From: Dasypus novemcinctus
Lineage: Eukaryota > Chordata > Mammalia > Cingulata > Dasypodidae
Direction of reading: 5' to 3'
Length of the DNA: 64,000 bases
NCBI RefSeq assembly: GCF_030445035.2
Contig: NC_080680.1
Coordinates: 96,725,157-96,789,156 of the forward strand
Below the pieces are notes generated by a model. It did not search any database and was not told the DNA's origin. It worked only from the letters and a program-made list of their open reading frames with translations. Shown one piece after another: positions 1 to 12,461 of this stretch (its first letter is position 1; each line of letters begins with the position of its first letter). The translations under genes and the position numbers were made by a program.

Positions 1-1420
1 AGAACTCCCACCCACTCATGTGCCCCCCATCAATAACACCCTACACCAGTGTTCCTCCCCTGCCATAGTTGAACCTCTCTGTGGTCCAAAACTTCTTCAA
101 CAATGAATCCTAATATATTGCCAAATTCAGTTAATAGGAAATTGAAATATAGTGATAGGTTTAAAGTTTAGAAATAGAATACATAATAATTTAGAAATAC
201 TAAAATAAAAAAATAAATTGGTGTATTAATAAAGTGAAAAATATTATAAAGATTTATTTCAAACATTTCACCTTTCATCACTGTAATGGACGTTGCCCTG
301 TTTGTACTGTAGCAAGGCACTTTCTTTCATTTCTTCCCCAATGTTTACATCCTTTCTTTTTTTCTAATTTTTAATTTTGTCTTCAAAATGTTTTAGATCA
401 CAGCAATTCATATACACAATATAGGGGACTCCCATATATCCAACATCAAACCCTTTCCCCTTTCCCCAGCAATGATCTTTTCACATGTTCATGTTATATT
501 TGCTGCAGCTGATGTACAGATTTTGAAAAATAGCTATCAGGCATGGTTCCATTTAGGTTTCCATTATGGTTTATATTTTAGACTGTACAAACTTCTAAAT
601 TTTCAGCTTCCTTATGTTTTACCTTATGGTTTACATTTTAGCTTATAGACTTTTATACCCTTTTGGTGTAAGTTAACATGTCCTATAGCCATCATTGCGT
701 GATCTTGTGGAGCACTTCCATTGTCCCCCAGTTGCCCTGCTTCCATCTATTCTATACCTATCCCCTCAGGGTCCACAGTGACAATCAATCTTCACTACTT
801 GAAGGACCAGATTTTACAGATACTGCAACAATGCTGAGGGCTTGACTTACTAGACTGCCCTAACTAATTGGGAGTCACATATTCCCTGGAAATACACAAT
901 TCCCTCTATTTGGGAGCATCAGGTCTCCCCAGGATGTGGATATACCTTCACACTCATTGTATGGGCCTCCCTACCCAATGATATAACACACTATGACAAA
1001 ATGAGCACTCACACAATCCCTAGAAGCTTGCCCCTGTACCAGATGCCCCCCCCCCAAGAACCTTAAACACATAATCCTCCCATATTATATTTTCTAAAGA
1101 GTTTTCTCAACATTATAGCTTCAAACAAATACCTGACATTCTCCCATATTCAACTGTTCCACCCAACCCTCCCCCCACTTCCTTAGTCCATTTGACCCAT
1201 CCTCCCAACCCTAGTCTCCCTCAAATGCACAAAACCCCATGTAAAGGTATCCTCATGCCCCCATCTTATCCCTCCCCTATGCAAATACTTACTTCCAGCT
1301 TATCATAGACTCTACCCATGTAGGCATCAGCTCGCAACCTTCCCCCCCCCTCCCACCCCCAGATTCCTTTAAGCCTATCTTCCAGTCTTTAGTTATCTGA
1401 GACAGCTCGGTTCACTTGTT
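1..1420 (-). other. L1 3' UTR (part)
   Basis: Non-coding sequence downstream of the ORF2 stop of the minus-strand L1. It matches, inverted, 16035-17220 plus 17743-17985 of the plus L1, and it matches 24000-24480 plus 25347-26149 of the third L1 in the same orientation. The third copy lacks roughly 190 bp present here at about 150-350. Confidence 0.8.
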
Positions 1421-4400
1421 TCATATCAGAGAGGTCATGTAGTATTTGTCCTTCAATGTCTGGCTTGCTTCACTAAACATAAGGTCCCCAAGATTCATCC
1501 ATTTTATCACATGTGCTTGTACTGTATTCCATCTTATAGCTGGGTAGTATTCTGTTGTATGTCTATTCCATATTTTATTTATCCCTTCATCTGTTGATGG
1601 GCATTTGGGCTAATTCCAACTTTTGGCAATAGAGAATAATGCTGCTATGGACATTGGTGTGCATATATCGGTTTGTGTTCTTATTGTCACTTCTTCAGGG
1701 TATATACCCAACAGTGGAATTGCTGGGTCATATGACATCTCTATAGCTAACATTTTGAAAAACTGCCAAACTGTCCTCCAGAATGGCTGGATCCTTCTAC
1801 ATTCCCACCAGCAGTGTATGAGTGTTCCCATTCATCCACATCCTCTCCATTACATGTAGTCTTCTATTTTTTGATAGCTGCCAGTCTTAGAGGAGTAAGG
1901 TGGTATCTCATTGCAGTTTTGATTTGCATTTCCCTAATACTAGTGATTTTGAGCATTTTTTCATGTTTTTTAGCCACTTGTATTTCTTCTTTGGAGAAGC
2001 GTCTGTTCAAATCTTTTTCCCATTTTTTAAATGGGTTGTTTGTCTTTTTGTTTTTGAGATATGCAGGATATAAGTCTCCTATCAGATATATAGTTATCAA
2101 ATATTTTCTCCCATTGTGCAGGCTCTCTTTTCACTTTCTTGACAAACTCCTTTGAGGTGCAAAAGGATTTAATTTTGAGGAAGTCCCATTTATCTATTTG
2201 ATCTTTTTGTGCTCATGTGTTGGATGTGAATTTCATGAAGCCATTTCCTATTACAAGGTCCTATAGATGCTCCCCTACATTGTTTCCCAAGGTCTTTATG
2301 GTCTTGGCTCTTACATTTATGTCTTTGATCCATCTTGAGTTGAGTTTTGTATAAGGTGTTAAACTGTAACCCTCTTTCATTCTTTTGCATATGATATCCA
2401 GTTCTCTGGGCATCATTTGTTGAACAGGCCATTCTCTCCCAGCTAAGTGGTCTTGGTGGCCTTGTTGAATATCAGTGACTGAATATATGAGGATCTATAT
2501 CAGAACTCTCAATTTGGTTCCATTGATCAGTGTGTCTATCCTTGTGCTATTACCATGCTGTTTTCACTGCTGTACTTTTGTGGTATGTTTTGAAGTCTGG
2601 TAGTGTGCTTCGTCCAGTTTCATTTTTTTTTTTCAATATGTCTTTGACTATTTGGGGTCCTTTTCCTTTCCAAATAAATTTCATAGTTTTTCTACTTCAT
2701 TAAAAAAATGCTGTGTTGATTTTTGTTGGGATTCCATTGAATCTGTAGATCAGTTTTGGGAGAATAGACTTCTTAATATTTAGTGTTCTTATCCATGAAG
2801 AGGGAATATTCTTCTTTCTATTTAGGTCTTCTTTAATTACCTTGAACAGTGTTGTATAGTTTTCTGTGTATAAGTCTTTTACATCTTTAGTTAAATTTAT
2901 TTCCAGGTATTTGATTTTTTAATTTACTATTTAAATGGTATTTGATTCTCAATTTCCTCCTCAGATTGCTCATCATTGGTGTACAGATATGCTACTGATT
3001 TTTGTTCATTGATCTTATACCCTGCGACTTTACTGAACTCATTTATAAGTTCTAGAAACTTTGTTGTAGACTTCTCAGTGCTTTCTAAGTATAGGATCAT
3101 GTCATCTGCAAAGAGTGAAATTTTGACTTCTTCCTTTCCTATTTGGATCCTTTTATATCTGGGTCTTGCCTCAGTGCTCAAGCAAGTACTTCTAACACAA
3201 TGTTAAATAGAAGGGGAGATAGTGGGCATCTTTGTCTCGTTCCTGATCTTAGAGGGAAAGATTTTAGAATTTCACTATTATAAAGGATTTTAGCTGTGGG
3301 TTTTTCATATATACCTTTTATCATATTCCGAAAGTTTCCTTCTATTCCTATCTTTTCCAATGTTTTTGTCAAGAAAGGGGACTATATTTTGTAAAATGCT
3401 TTTTCTGCATGTATAGATATGATCATGTGATTTTTTTCCTTCAATCTGTTTATGTGGTGTATTTCATTAATAAATTTTTTTTATGTTGGATCATCCTTGC
3501 ATACCAGAAATGAAACCCACTTGGTCATGGTGTATAATTCATTTAATGTGTTGTTGAATACGGTTAGCAAGTATTTTGTTGAGGATTTTCACATCTAGGT
3601 TCATTAGAGAGATTGGTCTGTAATTTTCCTTTTTTATGGTGTCTTTGTTTGGCTCTGGTATTAGGGTAGTGTTGGCATCATAAAACGAGTTAGGCAATGT
3701 TCCTTCTATTTCAATTTTTTTGAAAAGTTTAACTAATATTGGTGTTAGTTCTTTCTGGAATGTTTGGTAGACTTCACCTGTGAAACCTCCTGGCTCAGGG
3801 CTCTTCCTAACTGGGAGATTTTTTGACGGATTCTATCTCTTTACTTGTGATTGGTTTGTTGAGGTCAATCGATTTCTTCTTTCATCAATGTAGGCTGCTA
3901 TGTGTTTCTAGGAATTTCTCCATTTTCTCTAAATTGTCATTATTGTTCGAATATATCTTTTCAAAATATCCTCTTATGATAGTCTCTATTTCAGTGGGGT
4001 CAGTGGTGATATCCCATTTCTCATTTCTTAATTTGAGTATTTGCATCTTCTCACTTTTTTTCTTTGTCGTTCTAGCTAAGGGTTTGTCAATTTTATTGAT
4101 CATTTTAAAGGACCAGCTCTTTGTTTTGTTTATTTTTTTTGACTGCTTTCTTATTTTTCTATTTCATTAGTTCTTCTCTGATCTTTGTTATTTCTTTCTT
4201 TCTTCTTTCTTTGGGGGTAGTTTCCTGTTATTTTAGAATTCTTCCAGTTGTGCACTTACTTTTTCAATTTTAGCTCTTTCTGCTTTTTTGATGTATGAAT
4301 TTATGGCCATGAATTCCCTGTCAGTACAGTTTTTGCTGAATCCCATAAGTTTTGATGTGTTGTGTTAACATTTTTTTAGTTTCAAGGTAGTTATTGATTT

Positions 4401-5186
4401 CTGTTGAGATTTCCTCTTTGCCCCACTGTTTGTCTAAGATTGTGTTGTTTGGCTTCCATATCTTGGTGCCAAATCTGGGTCTCTGGCCCTTGCAGATTTC
4501 CAGCTTGATTCCACTGTGGTCAGAGAAATTATTTTGTATGATTTCAATCTTTTTTAATTCATTGAGACTTTCTTTGTGGCCTAGCATGTGGTCTGTCTTG
4601 GAGAATAGTCCATGTTCACTTGAGAAGAATGTATATCCTGTTGAATTTGGGTGTAATGCTCTGTGCATGTCTATTTGGTTCAGATCATCTAATACATTGT
4701 TCAAAGTCTTTGTTTCTTTATTGATTATCTTTTGCGATGTTTTGTCCAATGGTGATAGTGGTGTGTTAAAGTTCCCCACCATAATTGTAGAGGAATCTAT
4801 TCCTTCACTTAGTGTCTCCAGTGTTTGCCTCATGATTTGGAGGTGCCCTTGTTAGGGGCATAAATGTTTATTGTTCTTTCTTCCTGAAAGATTATCCCTT
4901 TCACTAGAATGTAGTGTCCATCTTTGTCTCTCACAACAGTTTTGCATTTAATGTCTATTTTGTCTGAATTTAATGAATTTTCATTATTGTTTGCCTGTAA
5001 GATTGTTTTCCAGCCATTCATTTTCAATCTACTTGAATCCCTGGGTCTAAGATATGTTTCTTGTAGACAGCATATATATGGGTCATATTTCCTTATCCAG
5101 TCTTCCAATCTGTGTCTCTTAACAGGTGAGTTTAATCCATTGATATTCAGTGTTATTACTTTCAAGGAATTACTTACATTAGCCAT
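1421..5186 (-). pseudogene. L1 ORF2 (endonuclease-reverse transcriptase), decayed
   Basis: ORF2 encodes the L1 endonuclease and reverse transcriptase that perform target-primed reverse transcription. The start at 5186 gives a protein opening MANVSNSLKVITLNINGLNS, typical for L1 ORF2. The endonuclease part reads to about 4321; it keeps an SDH motif near 4520, but the usual GDFNTPLS reads GNFNTPLS near 4770, an Asp-to-Asn change at a catalytic position. The reverse-transcriptase FADD box survives at about 3101-3112. The C-terminal part is recognisable at 1610-1831, and the family stop is TGA at 1421-1423. Total span is about 1255 codons, normal for L1. Many frameshifts and stops separate these blocks, so no full protein can be made. 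Confidence 0.9.
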
Positions 5187-6243
5187 ATTTTCTTTGGATT
5201 TGTGTTTGTCATATGGTGCTTGGTTTTGTTTTGTTTTTTCTCTCTTTTTGTCTTTTTAGTTGATCTTACACTCTCCTCCAACTCTATCTCTCCTGTTTTT
5301 TTCTTTCCTACAGCAGAACTCCCGTTAGTATTTCTTGAAGGGACAAGATTCTTATTGGCATACTCTCTTTGTTTCTGTTTATCAGTGAATATTTTGAACT
5401 CTCTATCATTTTTGAAGGTTAGCATTGCTGGATAGAATATTCTTGCTGGAAATTCTTTTTTTTAATACCTTCACTATGTCATTCCACTGCCTTCTTGCCT
5501 CCATGGTTTGATGAGAAATCAGCACTTAATCTTATGGAGCCTCCTTTGTATGTGTTGGTTCTTTTTTCTCTTGCTGCTTTTAGTATTTTCTCTTTGTCTT
5601 GAGTGTTGGATAACTTGACAAGTATATGTCTCGGGGTATTGGTGTTGGGATTTATGCTATTTGGGGTGTGTTGTGCTTCCCAGACATGTACATTCATCTC
5701 TCTCAATAGGTTTGGGACATTTTCAGCCATTATTTCTTCCAACACCCCTTCTCTACCCTTTCCCTTCTCTTCCCCTTCTGGGATACCTATAATGCATATG
5801 TTTGTGCATTTTCCATTGTCATTCAGGTCCCTAAGTCCCAGCTGGATTTTTTCTATCTTTTTATCAATCAATTCTTCTATCTGTTTGATTTCAGATGTAC
5901 TATCTTCAACATCACTAATTCTTTCCGCTGCCTCTTCAAATCTGTTGTTATTTGCTCAGAGTGTTTTTTTGATTTCTTAGATTGTGTTGTTGATCTCCAT
6001 CAAATCCATTATCTTTTTGTGCATGATTACAATTTCTTCTGTATGCTTTCCAAGTGTTTTCTTAATATGCATAATCTTTTCCTTCACTTCAATGAATTGG
6101 TCCATGATACATGTTTTGAGAACTTTAATTATTTGTTCAGTATTCCACTTCTCTTCCTGGTTTTTAGTTTGTTCATTGGATATGGCCATGTTTTCCAAGT
6201 TATTGGTATGATCTGTAGTGGGTTTTTGCTGTCTGGTCATCAT
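5174..6243 (-). pseudogene. L1 ORF1 (RNA-binding protein), decayed
   Basis: ORF1 protein is the nucleic-acid chaperone that coats L1 RNA. An N-terminal coiled-coil block reads from 6243 to 5977, the RRM and C-terminal domain from 5871 to 5479 (with the family motif ARHILVKLS-like, here PRHILVKLS), and the tail from 5425 to 5174. In-frame stops lie just after 5977 and a frameshift sits near a T-run at about 5455-5470. The ORF1 stop overlaps the ORF2 start by 13 nt, and the plus copy has the same arrangement. Confidence 0.87.
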
Positions 6244-7985
6244 TTTATCTTGTTATATTTATTGAGTTGCTTAGCTTCTTCATATCAGGGTTTAATTAGC
6301 TGTTTTTCTGTGCATGTTAAGTCTTCTCTTTGTCACTTTGTTCTTCTTATTCTATTTCCTTTTTGTTGGCTAAGCTCTCTTGAAGGAAAATATTAGGTTC
6401 AGAGAAAACAGAAAGCGTGAGAAAATAAAATAGTAGTATTGATAACAAATGTTAGCAGAAGAGCCATGTGAGATCTAGGAGAATGGATATTGAACTCATG
6501 TAAGCTGAGTATAGTTATAACCATTAAAAAAAGTGGAGTACCTATAAAGAGATAGTAAGCTGATTATGGGGAGGAATATAGTATGAATTAAAAAGCCAGT
6601 GTGGTCAGAAGAGAGGGAAAGAGAGAAAAAAAAGGACAGTTATATAAAGAGCAAATAAAAGATAGAAAACAGATTAGAGGTATTAGTCAGAAATATTGGG
6701 GGCAAAACAAAGAGAGGTGGAATGTAAGAGAAACCATAAATGATGGAGGATAGAATGGTGTAAAGTAAAGGGGATAGCATTGGTTTCCAAAATCAGCACA
6801 CACAGAAAAGAGGAAATTGAGGATGAGGAAGCACAGCAAAAAAAGAAATGTTGTCTGCAGCACCTAATATTTTTAAAAAAAGAATAAAAAAACAAAAGGA
6901 AAAATTTTAAAAAGGAAGCAAGAAAAAGAGAAAGGAAAAAAAAGGGAAAAAATGGGCTGTGGAGGGGAAAAAAGGGAAAGAAAAACAAGAAAACAAACCA
7001 GCAAAAAAGACCAGATAAGGCCTCAGGCAAGGAATCCTCTTTGCAATTGAATAAACTGCTTAGGAGTCTGACCTTCTCCCTTTCTCCCTTCCCCACTTCC
7101 CTCTCTCCCAGGGCAGCAGGAAAGCTGTGTGAGGCCTCCTGTAGGAAATTCAAATGGGTCCCTGGTGAACCAAATCACCTCAGAAAACCATGTCTCTTAA
7201 TTTCTTGAAAGAGAGCACCCACTCCTTGCCAGGAACCCTAAATACGCTATTGGAGGCCTGCAAAACCTGTCCTACTATCCCTCTCTCTTAAGTGTGCTAC
7301 CGGGGGGCTAATTAATTTTCTGATTCCACCATCTCTCAGACCAAGTTTTCTATTCCAGGGCATTTAGGTAAATCAGGCTGTCTCAGCAGATTTGCCTCTC
7401 CTCTCTTCCTAGGCTCTCCCCAAGTTGGCTGATATGCTCCTCCAAACTCAATAAAATAGGGGGGACCAGAAAATTGAACCTGCACTCCTTGGGCCCCTCT
7501 TCACCTCCCACCCAAACTCTCTCACTCCCAGTGTTAGTCCACGACCAGAGAAGTAGGTCAATACCCGGTTTCTGGGAGTACTGGGCTCAGAAAACAGAGC
7601 TCCAGGAGAATGTGGACTTAGAATATGTAGGTCTGTGAAATGAGGATTGCAGGGGTTCAGGGAACATGGACTTCATGTTCACATATTTGGGGAACATGGG
7701 GCTTGACAAAGCTGCCACACAACCAGCAGCTCTCTGGGAGTGCTATGCCCTCAGCCCTAGAGGGAAGGGATTTACCTTCCCATGGCTTCTGAGTCCAGTG
7801 TTAGAATTTGTACTTACAAATTCTGCTGCAGTCTCTACAGAACAACATCCAGACACCTCCTTCCCTGTAGGTTCCTGAAACAGCCCTCTCTGGCAGAATT
7901 CCATCACCACACAGCCAGTCCTTTGCAGGAAAGAGGATGATGGTGTACTTACTCAGATGCCATCTTGCCACCTTTCCTTCCTCTT
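6244..7985 (-). promoter_or_regulatory. L1 5' UTR / promoter
   Basis: About 1.74 kb upstream of ORF1. The half near ORF1 (6420-6870) matches the 5' UTR of the plus L1 at 8103-8600. The distal half (6870-7985) has no counterpart there. The extreme 5' end has a YY1-like CAAGATGGC on the L1 strand. The A/G-rich stretch gives spurious long reading frames (for example 6683-7153) that I do not consider genes. Confidence 0.75.
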
Positions 7986-7997
7986 TATCCTCCCACC

Positions 7998-8001
7998 CTT
8001 T

Positions 8002-8077
<76 letters not shown>

Positions 8078-8098
8078 TCCTTTTTTTTTTCCTTTTTT
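7998..8098. repeat. (TTTC)n microsatellite and T/C tract
   Basis: About 20 uninterrupted TTTC units run from 7998 to 8080, followed by a T-rich tract. It lies exactly between the 5' ends of the two head-to-head L1 elements. Confidence 0.97.
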
Positions 8099-8102
8099 CA
8101 AT

Positions 8103-8739
8103 TAGATGCTGCCAGCTTGATTATTATTTGCTATGCTTCCTCATCCTCAACCTCCTCTTTTCTGTGTGTATTGATTTTGGCTACCAATGCTATCTATTTT
8201 CCTTCCCACATCGTTCTACATTCTACCTTCTGTTGCTGTTCTTACATTCCCTCTCCTTATTTAGCCCCAATTTTTCTGGGTTTTTTTTATTTCTAATACT
8301 TCTATTTTTTTTTAATATTTTATTAACTCATTATCGTATTGTCCTTTCTTTTCTCTTTCCCACTCTACTGATCATGCCAGCCTTATAATTCATACTATAT
8401 TCTTCTCCATATTCATTTTCCCATTTCACTGTAGGTACTCCACTTTCTTATTTCTATAAATATACACTGCTTTCATGAATTTAATATTTATTCTCCAAGG
8501 TCTTAAATGGTTCTTCTGCTAACATTTACTACCAATTCTACTATTATACTTTTTCTTTTTTTACTTCTTTTGTGTTCCTGGCACTAATCTTTTTCTTTCA
8601 AGGTAAATTAGACAACAACAAGGTAATAGAATAAGAAGAACAAAGTGCCAAAGAGGAAAATAAACACAGACAGCACCTAAAAAAAAAACCTGTGATTGGA
8701 TGGAAAAGCTAATAAACTGAACAAACCCACCAAAATAAA
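8103..8739 (+). promoter_or_regulatory. L1 5' UTR, truncated
   Basis: It matches the ORF1-proximal 5' UTR of the minus L1 (about 6420-6870, inverted) but lacks that copy's outer 1.1 kb, so the YY1-like 5' terminus is absent. It begins directly beside the T/C tract. Confidence 0.75.
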
Positions 8740-9793
8740 ATGATGACCAGACAGCAACAAAAAAGTACAAACCAAACCAATAATCTGGAAAACAAGGCCC
8801 GGTCCAATGAACAAATTAAAAACTAGGAAGAGGAGCAGAACATCAAACAACTAATCAAAGCACTCCAAACAAATATCATGGACCAACAAAATGAAGTAAA
8901 GGAGGAGATTAAGGATATTAAGGAAACATTTGGAAAGTATACTGAAGAAATTGTAAACATACACAAAAAGATAACAGATATGATGGTGATGAATGGCAAC
9001 ATCCAAGAAATCAAAAATACACTCTCAGCAAATAACAACAGATTTGAAGACACAGAGGAAAGAAATAGTGATGTGGAAGACAGTATGTGTGAAATCAGAT
9101 AGTAGAATTGAAAGATAAAAAGATAGAAAAAACCCAGCAGGGATTTAGGGGATTGAATGACAACACAAGATGCACAAACATATGCTTTATAGGCATCCCA
9201 GAAGGAGAAGAGAGGGAAAGGGGATAGAAGGGATGTTGGAGGAAATAGTGCATGAAGATATCCCAAACCAATTGAAGGAGATGGGCGTACATGTCCAGGA
9301 AGTACAGTGCACCCCAATGGTATAAATCCCAAAAGACCAATGCCAAGACATATTCTTGTCAAATTATCCGAAGCTCAAGATGAAGAGAAAATGCTGAAGG
9401 CAGCAAGAGAAAAGAGAACCATCACATGCAAGGGAAGCTCAATAAGATTAAGTTCTGATTTCTCATCTGAAGCCATGGAGTCAAGAAGGCTGTAGTATGA
9501 CATAGTCAAGGTACTGAAAGAAAAAAACTTTCCAGTCAAGAACACCCTATCCAGCAGAACTGGCATTAAAAATGATGGAGAGCTCAAAATATTCACAGAT
9601 AAACAGAAACTAAGAGAGAGTGCCAATAAGAAACCTGCCATTCAAGAAATAATAAAGGGCATTCTGCAGGAGGAAAGGAAAAAAACAGGAGAGACAGAGA
9701 TGAAGAAGATTGTAAGAACAATGAAAGAGACAAAAAGAGAAAAGAGAACAACATATGACATACACGAATCCACAGAAAATATGGCTAATGTAA
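8740..9793 (+). pseudogene. L1 ORF1, decayed
   Basis: The ATG at 8740 aligns with the ORF1 start of the minus copy (6243). A TAG follows within about 30 codons, then the coiled-coil block reads open at 8878-9102 and the RRM/C-terminal block at 9307-9495 (motif PRHILVKLS). The ORF1 frame ends at the TAA at 9791-9793, overlapping the ORF2 ATG at 9781 by 13 nt. Several stops and at least one frameshift make it non-functional. Confidence 0.86.
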
Positions 9794-11020
9794 GTAATTC
9801 CTTGAGAATAATAACACTGAAGGTTAATGGATGAAACTCACCAGTCAAGAGACACAGATTGGCAGAATGTACATGAAAATATGACCCACCTATATGCTGT
9901 CTACAAGAAAGACACCTTAGACCCAGGGGTTCAAGGAGTTTGAAAGTGAATGGCTCGAAAATAATCTTACAGGCAAGCAATAACCAAAAAAGGGCAGGAG
10001 TACCTATACTAATATTGGATAACACAGACTTTACATGCAAAACTATTTTGAGAGACAAAGATAAACATTACATATTACTAAAAGGGGTAATCTTTCAAGA
10101 AGAAAGAAAAATCATAAACATTTATGCACCTAACCAGGGTGCCTGAAAATATGTGAGGGAAACACTGGAAAAACTAAGTGGAAGAATAGATACCTCTACA
10201 ATTATAATGGGGACTTTAATACACCATTATCACTATTAGAACATCTCAACAGAGAATCAATAAAGAAACAAAGACTTTGAACAATATATTAGAGGAGCTG
10301 GACCTAATAGACGTATACAGAATGTAACACACAAATGTAGCAGGATATACATTCTTCTCAAACATAAATGGATCATTCTCCAAGATAGACTACATGCTAT
10401 GCCACAGAGAAAGTCTCAGTGAATTCAGAAAGATTGAAATCATACAAAATAATTTCTCTGACCACAGTGGAATGAAGCTGTAAATCTGCAAGGGCCAGAG
10501 ACACATGTTAGGCAAAAAGATATGCAAGTAAGCAACAACTCTTAGACAAACAGTGGTTCAAGGAGGAAATCTCAAAAGAAATCAGTAACTACATTGAAAC
10601 TAATGAAATGACAACATAACATTTCAAAACATACAGGATGCAGCAAAAGCAGTAATGAGAGTGAAATTCATAGCCATAAATTCATACATCAAAAAAGAAG
10701 TAAAAGATAAAATCAAAGACATAATTGTACACTTGGAGGAATTAGTGAAAAAAAACAACAAATTAATCTCAAATGAAGAAGAAAGAAAGAAATCACAAAC
10801 ATCAGAGAAGAATTAATTGAAATAGAAAATAAGAAGGCACTAGAAAAAATAAAGAAAACAAAAAACTGGTTCTTTGAGAAGATCGGTAAAATTGACAAAC
10901 CCTTAGCTCGACTAACAAAGAAAAAAAAGAGAGAGGATGCAAACACACAAAATAAGAAATGAGAAAAGGGATATCACCACTGACCCTACAGAAATAAAGA
11001 CCACCAAAAGAGGATATTTT

Positions 11021-12461
11021 CTGTCACACTCCCCAATGGAACAGCAACAATCCTCTGAGAGCAATGGCTAAGACCAATAAGGAAGGATGGTCCAACAATG
11101 AGCCCCTGATGCTAATGATTATGCTTGTGGGTTTGTGGACCTGAAATAAGAACTAGGCCTAGAGCTGCAGGATGCCTAAGAATTACCTCCTGAGAGCCTC
11201 CATGTTGCTCAAATGTGGCCAGTCTTGAAGTCAAACTCAGCATGTAAATTCCCCCCAGCATGGGACATGACTCCCAGGGATGAGCCTCCCTGACACCAAG
11301 GGATTACTACCAAGTACCAGCTGATGATGTGGCTGGAGAATGACCTTGAATAAAAGAGTCAACTCAGACCAGCAGAATATCTCAACCTACATGTAATATC
11401 AGGAGTTAAAAATGCATTTTGACCTTGAATAAAAGGGGGAAATTGAAAGGACATAAGAGTTTATACAGCTATGTGTCTCCAAAAAAGAGCTGGGACGTCA
11501 ACAGAGGGGTCGCCCTTATGCACACCTCAGCAGAGTACTAGAGACAGCTAAAGTAGATACAACCCCAGGTATTGGTTCTTCTGAGGGCTACAGAGACCCA
11601 TAGGTTCTATGGCAGATGAACTTCAGTGCTATATCAGTTGGCTCTACTTTGGAGTTTGTGGTCCTGGGTGTGATGGAGTTGGACTCAGGTGTGATCTTTG
11701 TTCACAAGTCTCTCCTGTCACTTTTACCAGATCTGTGGTTGGCACTGGGGCTTAGTGTATACTCAGGGAACCTGAATCTCTGGACTGACCATGTTACAGC
11801 CAGGCCCTGAGCCTCAACAGACTTGCAACTCCTATCCACTGGTTTATTGGACTTACCTCAGCCAGCTAACTAGGAGGTGAAGAAGGTCAACCACCACACC
11901 AGGGAGCCAAGAGTGTCACAACTGCAAACAGGAGAATTGCATCCATTGTCCAAGTGGAGTCAAGGCACCCTCTTAATAGAGGGGTGGAGTGGACATAGCC
12001 ATCTCAAGGTCCACAGAATGGAAGGATAGAGTATGGATTAGAGTGGACTTACTGATACTTTAGTCTGGAATTAATGTGATTAGTAGTGGAAGTAATGTAA
12101 CACTGAGATGGAGAAAGTGGACATGGTAGCCGCTGAGGGTGGGAATGGAAAGAAGAGATGTGATGTGGGGGCATTTTCAGGACTTGGAGGTGTCCTGGGT
12201 GGTACTGCAGGGCCAGTTACTGGACATTGTGTGTCCTCCCATGGCCCACTGGGTTGACTGGGGGTGAGTGTAAACTGTAATGCGGACCACCAACCATGTG
12301 GTGCAGCAGTGCTCAGAGATGTATTCACCAAGTGCAATGAATGTCCCATGATGATGGAGGAGGTTGTGGTTATGGGAGGAGTGGGGTGAGAGTGGTGGAG
12401 GATATATGGGGACCTCATTTTTTGAAATTTAACATTAAAAATAATTTAATTAATTTTTAAA
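11021..12461 (+). mobile_element. L1 3'-UTR-derived insertion, 1.44 kb
   Basis: Non-coding insert in L1 ORF2, flanked by a direct repeat (AAAAGAGGATATTTT at 11006-11020 against AAAAGAAGATACTTT at 12462-12476). It has a 3' A-rich tail, so it arrived by L1-type retrotransposition. It matches the terminal 1.4 kb of the long L1 3' UTR at 22530-24000 and the copy at 40204-41660. A G-rich stretch lies near 12360-12410. It encodes no protein I recognise. Confidence 0.88.

Larger units (their letters stand above)
1..7985 (-). mobile_element. L1 LINE, minus strand, 5' end present, 3' end beyond window
   Basis: Read on the minus strand this holds, in order, a 5' UTR, ORF1, ORF2 and the start of a long 3' UTR. 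It matches the plus-strand L1 at 8103-18344 along its length. The 5' end near 7985 carries an inverted GCCATCTTG (7959-7967), that is CAAGATGGC on the L1 strand, which resembles the YY1-type site at the start of active mammalian L1 promoters. The 3' UTR still matches related copies at position 1, so the poly-A end lies outside the window. Both ORFs are broken, so the copy is inactive. Confidence 0.92.

Noticed and set aside
3823-6396. Several plus-strand open frames of 110-150 codons
   Set aside because: They are antisense shadows of the minus-strand L1 ORF1 and ORF2, rich in Leu/Ile/Phe because the L1 coding strand is A-rich.
6683-8388. Phe/Ser/Leu-rich frames across the L1 5' UTR and the TTTC repeat
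   Set aside because: Low-complexity translation of A/G-rich UTR and microsatellite; no domain and no conservation between the two L1 copies.
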